NCBI RefSeq assembly: GCF_000156715.1
Contig: NZ_DS999316.1
Location: 596,667 to 660,666 of the forward strand
Length of the DNA stretch: 64,000 nt
Reading direction: 5' to 3'
DNA from: Francisella philomiragia subsp. philomiragia ATCC 25015
Lineage (GTDB): Bacteria; Pseudomonadota; Gammaproteobacteria; Francisellales; Francisellaceae
Positions 40,811 to 52,651 of this stretch are shown one piece after another. The notes beneath the pieces were generated by a model. It was not told the origin of the DNA. It ran no database searches and worked only from the letters and a program-made list of their open reading frames with translations. Within the stretch, counting starts at the first letter, position 1, and each line of letters starts with the position of its first letter. Both the position numbers and the translations under genes were made by a program.

Positions 40811-41293
40811 TTATTTATATTCTACATCTACAATTTCGTATGTAACTTTACCTTTAGGAGTATCTAAGATAATCTCATCACCTACTTCTTTTTTAATCAA
40901 AGCACGAGCTAATGGCGCTACAACAGATATCTTATGATTATCTATATCAGCTTCATCTTCGCCCACTATCTGGTATGTAGTTTCTTCTTCTGTATCAACA
41001 TTAATAACTGTGACAGTAGCTCCAAAAATGACCATACCATTAGCTTGAAGTTTTGTTACATCAATAACCTGAGCGTTAGATAATTTTGATTCTATATCTT
41101 TAATCCTGCCCTCAATAATACCTTGTCTCTCTCTAGCAGCATGATATTCAGCATTCTCTTTTAGATCCCCATGATCACGAGCTTCTGCTATAGCTTCAAT
41201 AATCGCAGGCCTTTCAGTTTTCTTTAATCTACTCAACTCTGCTCTTAATGCTTGTTCTCCTGCTGGAGTCATAGGCACTCTACCATTTGTCAT
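40811..41293 (-). CDS. greA: Transcription elongation factor GreA
   Basis: GreA rescues backtracked RNA polymerase by stimulating transcript cleavage. The N-terminal coiled coil (about 9-78) carries the acidic loop in [19 protein letters not shown], with the two acidic tip residues conserved. The C-terminal FKBP-like domain ends [12 protein letters not shown]. The length of 160 residues is standard. Gaps are 36 bases from the pseudopilin gene and 37 to uvrA. Confidence 0.97.
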   Translation of the reverse strand: MTNGRVPMTPAGEQALRAELSRLKKTERPAIIEAIAEARDHGDLKENAEYHAARERQGIIEGRIKDIESKLSNAQVIDVTKLQANGMVIFGATVTVINVDTEEETTYQIVGEDEADIDNHKISVVAPLARALIKKEVGDEIILDTPKGKVTYEIVDVEYK

Positions 41294-41329
41294 TATTTAT
41301 TTTCTCCTTTTAATAACACACAAATTAAA

Positions 41330-41914
41330 TTATTCACAAGTATACGCGCCACCGCCCTCTCTTGTAGGACTGTCAGTATAAACTACTCTGCCCACCAAGT
41401 TAATAACTAATGCTGCTTGATAGTTATTGTTTCTATCACAATATGTGATATTCCCATTACCGGTAGCCATAAAACCATTTGGCGCTATTCTTACGAAACC
41501 AGGATTACCTGCTAAATTAACATAGATATTTCCTCCATTCCCCTGAGGAAGATTAGCTATTATTTCATCGGTATTCCCATCATATAACTCAGTACCATTG
41601 GCGCTTTCAAAAGCTACTATTGGACCATCATTCCATGAAGTTGAATTTAAACAAGAAAAACTATTTTTATCTAACTTACCCGTTCCGTCAAAACTATCTG
41701 AATTAGCAGCACAAACAATTACAGTCTTGGCATCTGAACGAGCTTTGATAACACCATACTCAATAAGTTTTTGTAAATTAGTTAGTCTAGTTTCGGCAAA
41801 TGTTTTATAGTAAAAAGAAAAGGAACTAATTGCTGCCATCATCAATATAGTCATAATGACAATAACAACCATTGTCTCAACTAAAGAAAAACCTTTTTCC
41901 TTACTAATAACCAT
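41330..41914 (-). CDS. GspH/FimT-type pseudopilin
   Basis: A 194-residue minor pilin-like protein. The prepilin peptidase site is after Gly8 in KGFSLVETMVVIVIMTIL (Phe9, Glu13), followed by a hydrophobic N-terminal helix. The C-terminal part has the GspH/FimT layout, ending in cysteines at CDRNNNY and YTCE that could form a disulphide. It would join a type IV pilus or type II-like fibre as a minor tip component. The ATG overlaps the pgi stop as TAATG, which ties its translation to a glycolytic gene. No other pilin gene is adjacent. Confidence 0.85.
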   Translation of the reverse strand: MVISKEKGFSLVETMVVIVIMTILMMAAISSFSFYYKTFAETRLTNLQKLIEYGVIKARSDAKTVIVCAANSDSFDGTGKLDKNSFSCLNSTSWNDGPIVAFESANGTELYDGNTDEIIANLPQGNGGNIYVNLAGNPGFVRIAPNGFMATGNGNITYCDRNNNYQAALVINLVGRVVYTDSPTREGGGAYTCE

Positions 41915-43536
41915 TATTTACTTTTTACCTTCGCTATAAGCCACTTAGTTGACTCATCTAAATTTTGATACTCTGCTGAAGAGTCATCGCTCATTGCCTT
42001 TAAAATATTTTTACCAAGTTTTTTACCAAGCTCAACACCCCATTGATCATAGCTATTGATATCCCACAATACTCCTTGAACAAATATCTTGTGTTCATAC
42101 AAGGCTATAAGTACTCCAAGGGTATATGGACTCAACTCATCTAGTAAAATTGTCGTACTTGGTCTATTTCCTGGAATCACTTTGTGAGGTGCTAACTGTT
42201 TTGCTTGAACTTCACTCAAACCAGAATTTAAGAGCTCATTATAAACCATATCATAAGATTGTCCAAACATTAGCGCTTGTGACTGAGCAAAACAATTAGC
42301 TAGTAAAGCCTGTTGATGATTATCATAATTATGATGACTTGTCGCTACAGCAATGAAATCAACCGGAATAAAAACATTACCTTGATGTAGAAGTTGATGA
42401 AAAGCATGTTGTCCATTTGTGCCAACACCACCCCAAAGCACAACACCAGTTTGATAATCAACACCCTCACCTGCAATATTTACTGATTTACCATTACTTT
42501 CCATATCAGCCTGTTGAAGATAGTCGACAAAATAACAAAGTCTCTCATCATAAGGGAGTAAAGCCTGTGATTGACTCTGATAAGCACAAGAGTAGTAGCT
42601 TGCTAATAGCCCCATAATAACAGGAATATTTTTATCAAACTCGGTTTCTTTAAAGTGCTTATCTATAGAGTAGGCACCTGCTAAAAGTTTCTCAAAATTA
42701 TCATAACCAACTGCAAAAGCTATCGACATCCCTATTGATGACCATAATGAATAGCGACCACCAACCCAATCCCACATTTTATAGCAATGTTCAAGATTTA
42801 TACCAAACTCTTCTACTTTATCTAATTTACTAGATATAGCAACAAAATGGTTAGCTACAGCTTTTTCATCTTCATAATGATCAAGTAACCACTCTCTAGC
42901 TGAAATAGAATTTAGCAGAGTCTCCTCTGTTGAAAATGATTTAGAAGCCACAATAAATAAGGTTGTCTCAGGATCAATAACATGCAAAGCTTGTAGCAAT
43001 GAATCAGCATCAACATTTGAAACAAAATGTACTTTTAATCCAGTACAATGATAAGGTTGTAATGCTCTGACAACCATCTTAGGTCCAAGATCTGAACCAC
43101 CAATTCCAATATTCACAATATCTGTAATTCTTTTACCCGAAAAACCTTTCCACTCTCCTGATGTTACTTTTTCAACAAGAGCTTTTACACGTTGTTTTTC
43201 TTCATTTACCTCTTTACGAATATCTTGTCCATCTATAACTAATGGAGAATTAGACAAATCGCGTAATGCAGTATGTAAAACCGATCGATTCTCGGTAGAG
43301 TTAATTTTTTCTCCAGCAAACATCTGCTGGATTTTATTTTTAAGATTAGATTTACTAGCTGACTCCAAAAGAGTTTTCAATATATTGTCATTTACAAGAT
43401 TTTTTGAATAATCAAAATATATACTCTCAAACTTTAAAGATAATTTCTCAACTCTGTGATTATCTGTAGCAAACTCATGCGATAAGCTTACTTTCTGTTC
43501 TCTTAGCTCTTTATTAGAATCATTACAAAATAGCAT
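41914..43536 (-). CDS. pgi: Glucose-6-phosphate isomerase
   Basis: Pgi interconverts glucose-6-phosphate and fructose-6-phosphate in glycolysis and gluconeogenesis. The 540-residue sequence contains [25 protein letters not shown], the active-site [15 protein letters not shown] and [20 protein letters not shown]. It is full length. The start overlaps the thiN end by 14 bases and the stop overlaps the pseudopilin ATG by one base, so these three genes are tightly packed. Confidence 0.97.
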   Translation of the reverse strand: MLFCNDSNKELREQKVSLSHEFATDNHRVEKLSLKFESIYFDYSKNLVNDNILKTLLESASKSNLKNKIQQMFAGEKINSTENRSVLHTALRDLSNSPLVIDGQDIRKEVNEEKQRVKALVEKVTSGEWKGFSGKRITDIVNIGIGGSDLGPKMVVRALQPYHCTGLKVHFVSNVDADSLLQALHVIDPETTLFIVASKSFSTEETLLNSISAREWLLDHYEDEKAVANHFVAISSKLDKVEEFGINLEHCYKMWDWVGGRYSLWSSIGMSIAFAVGYDNFEKLLAGAYSIDKHFKETEFDKNIPVIMGLLASYYSCAYQSQSQALLPYDERLCYFVDYLQQADMESNGKSVNIAGEGVDYQTGVVLWGGVGTNGQHAFHQLLHQGNVFIPVDFIAVATSHHNYDNHQQALLANCFAQSQALMFGQSYDMVYNELLNSGLSEVQAKQLAPHKVIPGNRPSTTILLDELSPYTLGVLIALYEHKIFVQGVLWDINSYDQWGVELGKKLGKNILKAMSDDSSAEYQNLDESTKWLIAKVKSK

Positions 43537-44176
43537 TTAATCTATCCTTATATTTTGCATGCGATATAAACAATAAAATATCCCCACGTGAATAAGATAT
43601 CTCTACCTTATCTTCTGTAGCATAATTTCTTGCACCTGTACCAGTATCTATACTCAAGCTTGCTCCGCTTAAAGGATACCTAAGACCATTATAATATATA
43701 TTTTCTGCATATCCAAAAGGCATAACTGAAAACATCTTACCCAATACACCACTGACAGTATATTTTTTAGGTATAAAGAAGTATCTAGAATATATATCTA
43801 TAAACTCAATTTCTATCTTTTGCATATAGTTTTTAGCAATAGTAATATTACATAAGAAATGATCCATTTCTCCTTCTGAAGCACCAAACACATAGATTTT
43901 TGAAACACCTAGAGATATTATATATTCTAGTGATTTTTCAAAATCAGTAGAATATTGATCCTTATCAATGAGAAATAGTTCATCATTTAAAACAGCAAAC
44001 GAGTCAAAGTCGCCTATAACTTTTTTGACTTTTGAGTTTAAATATTTAGATTTATTGATCTTTTCGTAAGCACCATCTGCACAAAATATATCAAGATCAT
44101 TAAAACTGCTCTGAATATACTTTTCACAAAAAAATAAATCAATACTACCATTTAAGAACAGTATAGCTTGTGACAT
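43523..44176 (-). CDS. thiN: Thiamine pyrophosphokinase
   Basis: A 217-residue enzyme that pyrophosphorylates thiamine to its active cofactor. CADGAYEKI (32-40), GDFDSF (55-60), [13 protein letters not shown] and [14 protein letters not shown] are the ATP/Mg and substrate motifs of the TPK catalytic domain; the smaller C-terminal domain binds thiamine and contains [13 protein letters not shown]. It lies 61 bases after guaB and overlaps pgi by 14 bases. Confidence 0.9.
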   Translation of the reverse strand: MSQAILFLNGSIDLFFCEKYIQSSFNDLDIFCADGAYEKINKSKYLNSKVKKVIGDFDSFAVLNDELFLIDKDQYSTDFEKSLEYIISLGVSKIYVFGASEGEMDHFLCNITIAKNYMQKIEIEFIDIYSRYFFIPKKYTVSGVLGKMFSVMPFGYAENIYYNGLRYPLSGASLSIDTGTGARNYATEDKVEISYSRGDILLFISHAKYKDRLNAIL

Positions 44177-44237
44177 TGTTTTTATATTTAGAAAATAATA
44201 GTAAATTATAACTTACTATGACAATAATCAAGAAATT

Positions 44238-45713
<1,476 letters not shown>

Positions 45714-45801
45714 TTAAAATCTAAAAGAGGTGATATTTAATTACAGAAATATTCTATCATATTAGAAAAAATATACTAGAGATAGATAAGCTAATAATCT
45801 A

Positions 45802-47241
45802 CTATTTAGCTTGAGATAAAAGATAATGTACTAGTAGCGGTACTGGTCTGCCTGTTGCTTTGCAGCTAGCAAAATCTCCCATTGCAGACCCTGCAATATC
45901 AAGATGAGCCCATTCATAATCTTCCGTAAATTTTGATAAGAATAATCCAGCAACTATCGATCCAGCCGATCTATCACGACCACAGTTATCCATATCAGCA
46001 ACTTTACTTTCTAATTTCTTAAGGTATGGCTTATGCAAAGGTAATCTCCACACCAAATCATTAGAAGCATCAGCTGCTTGCTGAAGACTATTAGCTAACT
46101 TATCACTATTTGCAAACAATCCAGAAAAAGCATCACCTAAAGATATAATCATAGCACCTGTTAAAGTTGCCATATTAATAACTGCTTTGGGATTATATTT
46201 ACCGATATAAGTTAATGTATCACAAAGCACCAAACGACCTTCTGCATCTGTGTTGCTTACTTCTACTGTTATACCTTTCATACTCTTAAGTACATCACCA
46301 GGTCTATAAGATCTAGCATCTACAGCATTTTCTGCTAACCCCATAACTCCAACAACATTTATAGGAAGGTTTAGCATTGCTAGAGCTTTCATTGTACCCA
46401 TAACAGCTGCAGCACCGCCCATATCCATTTTCATAGAGTCCATCCCAGCTGCTGGCTTAATACAAATACCGCCATTATCAAAGACTAAACCTTTACCAAC
46501 CAGTACTATAGGCGCTTCATCTTCATCTCCACCATTATACTCCATACAAACAGTATAATTAGACATATCAGATCCACGACCTACAGCTAGAGCACAACCC
46601 ATACCAAGCTCTGCCATTGCATCTTGATCTAGATAGTTAAGATTAAATGTTTCATATTTAGATGTTAAATCTCTCGCCTCATTTAACATATAGTCAGTAT
46701 TACAGATATTAGCAGGAAGGTTTTGTAAATCTTTAGCATAATTTTGACCACATGCAATCGCTGAACCAATCTTAGCAGCATCTTCAAGATCTTGATTACC
46801 CGAATACACCAACTCAATCGCTTCTAATGAGAAATTTTCTTTTTTAGATTTTAGCTGATCGAAAACATAAGTTTCAGAGATAAATGCTCTAACAGTGTCT
46901 AATGCAAATTGCTTCACGTTAGCATTATCAAATATATAATCTATGTTTACAGAAACTTCTTTTATATTGAGCTTTTTAAGCTGCTCAGCTGCTTTAGCAA
47001 TAATCTTATCATATTCAGATGCTATAAAATCTTGTCTAAGACCAAGACCTAAAAGAATCACAACCTTATCACCATGTAGCAAAGGAAGAACCTCACCAGA
47101 CTCAGCTTTAAAAACTTTTTTATCCAATAAAGATTTGGAATTTGGGCACTTTGTTTCAGCAACTAATTTTTTAAGATTTTCTTGAGCAACGATTAATACC
47201 TCAGCAGACAACGTCGACTGATTATTTACAACAATTTTCAT
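45802..47241 (-). CDS. pepA: Leucyl aminopeptidase PepA (M17)
   Basis: A cytosolic two-metal aminopeptidase that trims peptides from the N-terminus. The catalytic domain shows VGKGLVFDNGGICIKP and the signature NTDAEGRLVLCD, with the metal ligands of M17 enzymes. The 479-residue length is normal. AGGATCTCT precedes the ATG. It is divergent from lptF, the same order seen in many gammaproteobacteria. In E. coli PepA also binds DNA; nothing here tests that. Confidence 0.96.
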   Translation of the reverse strand: MKIVVNNQSTLSAEVLIVAQENLKKLVAETKCPNSKSLLDKKVFKAESGEVLPLLHGDKVVILLGLGLRQDFIASEYDKIIAKAAEQLKKLNIKEVSVNIDYIFDNANVKQFALDTVRAFISETYVFDQLKSKKENFSLEAIELVYSGNQDLEDAAKIGSAIACGQNYAKDLQNLPANICNTDYMLNEARDLTSKYETFNLNYLDQDAMAELGMGCALAVGRGSDMSNYTVCMEYNGGDEDEAPIVLVGKGLVFDNGGICIKPAAGMDSMKMDMGGAAAVMGTMKALAMLNLPINVVGVMGLAENAVDARSYRPGDVLKSMKGITVEVSNTDAEGRLVLCDTLTYIGKYNPKAVINMATLTGAMIISLGDAFSGLFANSDKLANSLQQAADASNDLVWRLPLHKPYLKKLESKVADMDNCGRDRSAGSIVAGLFLSKFTEDYEWAHLDIAGSAMGDFASCKATGRPVPLLVHYLLSQAK

Positions 47242-47406
47242 TAGAGATCCTATATTATTTGTAACACAATTTTATAAACATAATATCAAAAAAGAATATT
47301 TATCGCATTAAAATTAAAAGCTAGTTATTCTTATCTACTGACTTTTGCTTATAAAAAATATAGAATTGCAGATAGCATAATTATTATATATACATAGTGA
47401 CATACA

Positions 47407-48489
47407 TTGATTCTTGAAAAATATTACAATAAAGACATAGTTAACACCTTTACATCGATTACATTATTCATAATATCTATTGTATCGGCTAACTTACTTA
47501 TTCGACTTTTTCAACAAGCATACTCGCAAGGTTTAGGTATTGACTCAATTATAAAGTTTGTGATACTAACAATACCTGGGAACGTAAGTCTAGTAGCTCC
47601 TATCGCAATATTTCTAGCTATTGTTATTTGTTTTGGTAAGTACTTTGCAAATAATGAGATGTTTGTAACTCTAGCAGGTGGAGTTACATGGATGCAAATA
47701 GTCAAAAATACTATGAAGCCCGTGTATGCTCTGACAATCATTACATTTTTAACCGTAATGTATATTAACCCCCTATCCAAACAAACTCAGGATATTTATC
47801 AAGCTTCACTAACAGCAAAAGCTCTTTTGTCCTCAATAACCGATGACAAAATAATTAAAACTACTGACGGAAAAGTCATATATATAAAAAGTAAATCAGG
47901 AAATACTCTTAAAGATGTATTTTTGTATATGGCTACAGATAATAGTGATGAGTATAAAGTAGTAACTGCACCTGTCGCAGAAGTTATAACAGATAAGGGC
48001 GCTGCATATGTAGACTTCCATGATGCTCACATATATACAAAAGAGCCCAAAACATCTGAGTATACTTATGACACAGCTAAAAATGCTATCTACACTATCT
48101 TTGACACTTCTGATCGTGATTACAATCATGATAAAGTTGATAGATTATATATGCACACTCTTATAGAAAACTTTACTGACAAAGATGATGGTACAGTCTC
48201 TCGTGGAGAGTTCTTTGGGCGTATTAACAACTCTATTTCTGTTATAGTAGCATCACTACTTGCACTTGCGCTTTGTCGTCTAAGACCAAGACAGAACAAG
48301 TATGCTAAACTACTACCCTCAGTTGTTGTTCTAGCAGTATATTTGTGTAGCAACATGTTTGTAAACACTCTTATGACTGGTGGTAAATTACCAGTTTGGA
48401 TCGGACTTTGGCTTCCTCACATCTTTTTTATAATTTATGCTATCAGAACTATAAGAAAAGATAATGGATCTTCTAAGAAGGAAAAATAA
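47407..48489 (+). CDS. lptF: LPS export permease LptF
   Basis: LptF and LptG form the inner-membrane part of the LptB2FG transporter that extracts lipopolysaccharide. It has three N-terminal membrane helices, a periplasmic beta-jellyroll (about 130-260) and three C-terminal helices. The reading starts at TTG (47407), giving MILEKYYNKDIVN, which aligns with the start of known LptF proteins; no ATG or clear ribosome site is nearby. The 360-residue length is standard. lptG starts directly after its stop codon. lptB is not here. Confidence 0.93.
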   Translation: MILEKYYNKDIVNTFTSITLFIISIVSANLLIRLFQQAYSQGLGIDSIIKFVILTIPGNVSLVAPIAIFLAIVICFGKYFANNEMFVTLAGGVTWMQIVKNTMKPVYALTIITFLTVMYINPLSKQTQDIYQASLTAKALLSSITDDKIIKTTDGKVIYIKSKSGNTLKDVFLYMATDNSDEYKVVTAPVAEVITDKGAAYVDFHDAHIYTKEPKTSEYTYDTAKNAIYTIFDTSDRDYNHDKVDRLYMHTLIENFTDKDDGTVSRGEFFGRINNSISVIVASLLALALCRLRPRQNKYAKLLPSVVVLAVYLCSNMFVNTLMTGGKLPVWIGLWLPHIFFIIYAIRTIRKDNGSSKKEK

Positions 48490-49548
48490 ATGTTTTTAAA
48501 CCGTATTGATCGCTACATATTCAAAACAGTATTTAGTAGCTTTCTGATTGTAAGTTTAATTTTTTGTATCTTGTTTTTTATTTTTACTTATCTAGCACAA
48601 GTAAGTAACAATGATACAGGTGCAAGTAATATAGAACTTATTATAATAACCATATACCAATTACCAGGAATTTTATACACACTACTTCCCGCTTGTGCTA
48701 TGGTGGGTGCTCTAATGGGACTTAGCTTACTTGCAAACAACTCCGAGATAATAGTATTGAGATCTTTTGGCCGCTCTACAGCTCAAATCGCAAAGGGAGT
48801 TGTACTAGTTGGTATCATAGGCTCTATAGTTACTATGGTTTTTGGTGGGTATATTGCCCCAGTTTTACAAAAACTTGCTGATTCAAATACTGTGGCATAT
48901 AACACTCATGATTTATGGCTAAAAACTCCTGATGGTTTCATGAATATCTCAAACATCGATCCAAATGAAGGAAAAGCATACGGCATAAGAAAGTTTATAA
49001 CTAAAGATAACCAAGTACAGGAAGTTAGATATGCTGAAAAAGCTGAATATGTGAACGATGCTACAGCGAATGTATTTAATGTCAGTGTCGTCACATTTCC
49101 TAATAAAGATGTTAAACATATAGATGTTAAAGAGAATGTTTATAAAGCTATATGGTCTAACCCTATACCAATATCTGTAGCCAAAGTTATCACTATCAAT
49201 GACAATGATTATCTAAATTTCACCCAGTTGACTAGATATATGTTATCGAATAGCCAAGCTAAAGATTCAATATCACTAAAATTCTGGCAAGAGATTTTTC
49301 AACCATTAGCATTAATGGTATTAATATTACTTTCTGTACCATTAAGTATTGGATCAACCAGATCATCAACACTGATACTTAAATTACTACTAGGTGCATT
49401 TTTTGGTTTTGCATTTTTTATCATTAACCAAATATTTGGTCCAATTGCATTAATTCTACACCTACCAACTATACTTGGTGCCGCAGGTCCTACAGTTATT
49501 GCATTGATATTACTAATTTATCTATTTATAAAATCTAAAGAAACATAA
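48490..49548 (+). CDS. lptG: LPS export permease LptG
   Basis: The second permease of LptB2FG (352 residues). Three membrane helices, a periplasmic jellyroll and three helices match LptF. RSFGRSTAQIAK after helix 2 is the coupling segment to LptB. The ATG follows the lptF stop with no gap, so the pair is coupled. AGGAAAAA lies inside the lptF end as ribosome site. Two M16 peptidase-family genes come 9 bases later. Confidence 0.93.
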   Translation: MFLNRIDRYIFKTVFSSFLIVSLIFCILFFIFTYLAQVSNNDTGASNIELIIITIYQLPGILYTLLPACAMVGALMGLSLLANNSEIIVLRSFGRSTAQIAKGVVLVGIIGSIVTMVFGGYIAPVLQKLADSNTVAYNTHDLWLKTPDGFMNISNIDPNEGKAYGIRKFITKDNQVQEVRYAEKAEYVNDATANVFNVSVVTFPNKDVKHIDVKENVYKAIWSNPIPISVAKVITINDNDYLNFTQLTRYMLSNSQAKDSISLKFWQEIFQPLALMVLILLSVPLSIGSTRSSTLILKLLLGAFFGFAFFIINQIFGPIALILHLPTILGAAGPTVIALILLIYLFIKSKET

Positions 49549-49557
49549 GAAACTTAT

Positions 49558-50811
49558 ATGAGCATCGATAAATACTCCCTTGATAATGATCTTAATATAT
49601 ATATAAAAAAAGACTCTAGAGCACCTGTTGCTCTCGCTCAGATTTGGTATAAGGTAGGATCAACATACGAACCTACTAAACTAACAGGCATATCTCACAT
49701 GCTTGAACACATGATGTTCAAAGGTACTAATAAATATACTAAAGATGAGCTAAACAGTATAGTTGAAAATAATGGTGGCGTGCAAAATGCATTCACAGGA
49801 TTTGACTATACTGCTTATTATCAGTTTTGGCACAAAAAGAATCTAGAACTGAGCCTATCTATTGAATCATCAAGAATGTCAAACTTACTATTTGATGAAA
49901 ATGAATTTATTCCAGAGAGAAAGGTTGTACTTGAAGAAAGAAATCTACGCGTAGATGACAAAGCATTTAGTTATGCTTTTGAACAATTTATGAAACTTGC
50001 ATATCAAAATAACTCTCGACATACTCCAATAATTGGCTGGCGTGAAGATATTGAAAATTATACACTTAATGATCTAAAAAAATGGTACCAACAAAACTAT
50101 GCTCCAAACAATGCTAGTATTGTTCTTGTAGGTGATATTGATAAATCATCTGCTATACCTATGATAAAAGATTACTTTGGTGGTATTCCCAAATCTAAAT
50201 TGATGAATATAGAAAAAGAGCCAAGCTTAATAAATATTGGCTATAGACACTCAAAAGTACAAAAATCACCAAATGATACAGATGCTGCGATATTAGGATA
50301 CATAACACCCTCGTTAACAACTGATTATCATGATAATGATCCTTTTGCTTTAATGATACTAAATAATATTATTGGTAGTGCTGATGCATCAATATTACAG
50401 CAGCGACTAGTTAGAGATGAAAATCTTTGTTGTCATATAGATAGCGAATACTCCCCTTTTATAAAAGGAGAAGATATTTTCACTATCACAGCAATAGCAA
50501 ACCATGATCAAAGCCTAGATAAAATTCAGGATAAAATAGAAGACTCTATTGCTAAACTTAAAAACGATGGCGTAACTCAAGAACAATTGAATAGAGCAAA
50601 AGTAACCATAAAAGCTGATAAAGTATTTGCTATGGATTCACTTGAAACTCAAGCAAATTTGATAGGCTCTCTTGCTAGTATAAATCTAGATGTTGACTAC
50701 TATAAGTATCTTGAGAAACTCTATGATGTCTCAATTAACGACGTTAATCGCGTACTTAATAGATATTTTGACAAAAACAATCTTACATCTCTTCACTTAT
50801 TAAAGGATTAG
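49558..50811 (+). CDS. M16-family zinc peptidase, catalytic subunit
   Basis: A 417-residue pitrilysin-family protein. The inverted zinc motif H-x-x-E-H is present (His47, Glu50, His51 in HMLEHMMFKG), with the downstream third ligand in the region FIPERKVVLEERNLR. No signal peptide is predicted in this reading. It pairs with the next gene, which lacks the motif; such catalytic/non-catalytic pairs form the M16B heterodimer known from other bacteria. The substrate is unknown. Confidence 0.9.
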   Translation: MSIDKYSLDNDLNIYIKKDSRAPVALAQIWYKVGSTYEPTKLTGISHMLEHMMFKGTNKYTKDELNSIVENNGGVQNAFTGFDYTAYYQFWHKKNLELSLSIESSRMSNLLFDENEFIPERKVVLEERNLRVDDKAFSYAFEQFMKLAYQNNSRHTPIIGWREDIENYTLNDLKKWYQQNYAPNNASIVLVGDIDKSSAIPMIKDYFGGIPKSKLMNIEKEPSLINIGYRHSKVQKSPNDTDAAILGYITPSLTTDYHDNDPFALMILNNIIGSADASILQQRLVRDENLCCHIDSEYSPFIKGEDIFTITAIANHDQSLDKIQDKIEDSIAKLKNDGVTQEQLNRAKVTIKADKVFAMDSLETQANLIGSLASINLDVDYYKYLEKLYDVSINDVNRVLNRYFDKNNLTSLHLLKD

Positions 50812-50816
50812 AAACT

Positions 50817-52040
50817 ATGATCCATAAATTTGATATAGATAATACAACAGTATATTTCCAAGAATCTCCTAGTCTACCAATGGTTGATATTCAGCTTAAC
50901 TTTAGAGCTGGATCAGCATTTGATAGCGATCTAAATGGCTTAGCTGATTTAGCAGTAGGAATGTTCGCTACAAAAACTCAAAAATCTAGTGAACAAGAGC
51001 TTATAAATAAAATAACTGATAGTGGAATATCTATACACTCAGAAACTACTAAAGAATTTTTTAATATAAAAATTCGTCTATTAAATGACCTCAACATTAT
51101 TAATAATACTATTAATATACTACAAGAAATTTTCACCTTCCCCGACTTTGATGCTGATATATTAGAAAGAGAAAAGATTCAGACTCTTACTCATATTGAC
51201 TATTTATATCAACAACCTAACTACTTGGCTTCACTTGAATTTTCAAAGCATATTTTTGCAAATAATCCTTATAGCAAGCCAACAATTGGCTACAAAGGAA
51301 CTATTAAAAAAATATCAAAAAAAGATATTGAAGATTTCTTTAATCAAAATATTTGTGCAAACAATGCCAATATATGTATAGTTGGTGCTATTGATAAAAT
51401 ACAGGCTGAAGATATTTCTCAGAGCCTAGTTAGTTTTTTACCAAAAGGTAAAAAAAATACGCAGAAATTTGCTCAACAAAAAAACAACTCTCAAATAATT
51501 AAAAATAAGTTCTCAAGTAAACAAACTGCTATACTAACAGGTCATCAATTGTTACTTGATATTAATGATCCATTATATTTCCCACTAAAACTAGGAAATG
51601 AAATACTTGGCGGTGGTGGCTTAAACTCTCTGCTTTTCAATAAAGTTCGTGAAGAGCTTGGATTAGTTTATAATATCTCAAGCACAGCTAATATTAATCC
51701 TGATTATGGTAGCTTTGTAATATCTGCTCAAACAAGCAATCCAAATCTTGCCTTAGAAACTATAAATAGTGTCTATAGTAATTTCATTAACTCTACTATA
51801 GATGAACAAACTCTAACAAACTCTAAAAAGCATATTGAAGGCACACATTTATTAAGCTGTGTAAAAAATAGCTCTAAGCTAAATATGCTATCTTCAATCG
51901 CAAATAAAAATCTGCCTTTAGATTTTTTTGATACTTATGTTGAGCATATCAATAATGTTACTGCTACACAAATTTACGATGCTTACCAAGCTATACAAGA
52001 AAATAACATAATCACAGTAATGGTTGGAGATATCGAATAA
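50817..52040 (+). CDS. M16-family protein, non-catalytic partner
   Basis: A 407-residue M16-fold protein. The place of the H-x-x-E-H motif reads LNGLADLAVGMFATKTQ, so no zinc site is present. The C-terminal EILGGGGLNSLLFNKVREEL is the conserved substrate-side motif, kept in inactive partners. It starts 5 bases after the catalytic gene, and the stop is directly followed by the rsmD start. The likely role is substrate binding in a heterodimer. Confidence 0.88.
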   Translation: MIHKFDIDNTTVYFQESPSLPMVDIQLNFRAGSAFDSDLNGLADLAVGMFATKTQKSSEQELINKITDSGISIHSETTKEFFNIKIRLLNDLNIINNTINILQEIFTFPDFDADILEREKIQTLTHIDYLYQQPNYLASLEFSKHIFANNPYSKPTIGYKGTIKKISKKDIEDFFNQNICANNANICIVGAIDKIQAEDISQSLVSFLPKGKKNTQKFAQQKNNSQIIKNKFSSKQTAILTGHQLLLDINDPLYFPLKLGNEILGGGGLNSLLFNKVREELGLVYNISSTANINPDYGSFVISAQTSNPNLALETINSVYSNFINSTIDEQTLTNSKKHIEGTHLLSCVKNSSKLNMLSSIANKNLPLDFFDTYVEHINNVTATQIYDAYQAIQENNIITVMVGDIE

Positions 52041-52619
52041 GTGAAGACAAATACTATTCGTATAATATCTGGAAAATACAAAAATCGAAGACTAAAATTT
52101 CCCAATGTGAATGGCTTACGTCCAACTTCTGATCAGCTTAAAGAAACTATCTTTAATTGGTTAGCTCCATATATACATGATAGCATTTGCATTGATGCTT
52201 TTGCTGGTAGTGGCAGCCTAGGTATAGAAAGCATATCAAGAGGTGCTTCAAAAGCCATATTCTATGAACTTAATTTTAAAGCTTTGCAGCAAATCAAAGA
52301 AAATATTAATACATTAGATATACTGAATTATGAAATATATAAAACTGATAGCATAAAAGCCCTTGCAAATTTTGATCCTTGCAATTCTAGGCTAATTATA
52401 TTTTTAGACCCTCCATTTAATAAAAATATTATTCCAAAAGCTCTAGAGTCGATATTAAAAAATCAAAATATCCCTAATGAAACATTAGTATATGTAGAAA
52501 CTGAAAAAACTGCTGAATATAACCTTGATGGTTTCGATATATTAAAAGAAAAAACAACTTCAAATATTTCTGCAAAACTAATAATAAAAAATGATTTAAA
52601 TTCTAAAAATAATCTCTAA
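52041..52619 (+). CDS. rsmD: 16S rRNA (guanine966-N2)-methyltransferase RsmD
   Basis: RsmD modifies G966 in 16S rRNA. The 192-residue protein opens with the family's N-terminal RIISGKYKNRRLKFP and GLRPTSDQLKETIFNWL. The SAM motif is DAFAGSGSLGIES, and the catalytic motif is LDPPFNK (family D/N-P-P-F/Y). The start is GTG immediately after the upstream stop codon, so translation is probably coupled. No coaD follows here (it lies elsewhere in the window). Confidence 0.94.
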   Translation: MKTNTIRIISGKYKNRRLKFPNVNGLRPTSDQLKETIFNWLAPYIHDSICIDAFAGSGSLGIESISRGASKAIFYELNFKALQQIKENINTLDILNYEIYKTDSIKALANFDPCNSRLIIFLDPPFNKNIIPKALESILKNQNIPNETLVYVETEKTAEYNLDGFDILKEKTTSNISAKLIIKNDLNSKNNL

Positions 52620-52651
52620 AATATAGCCAACTCTAGCTTTTGGAAATAATT

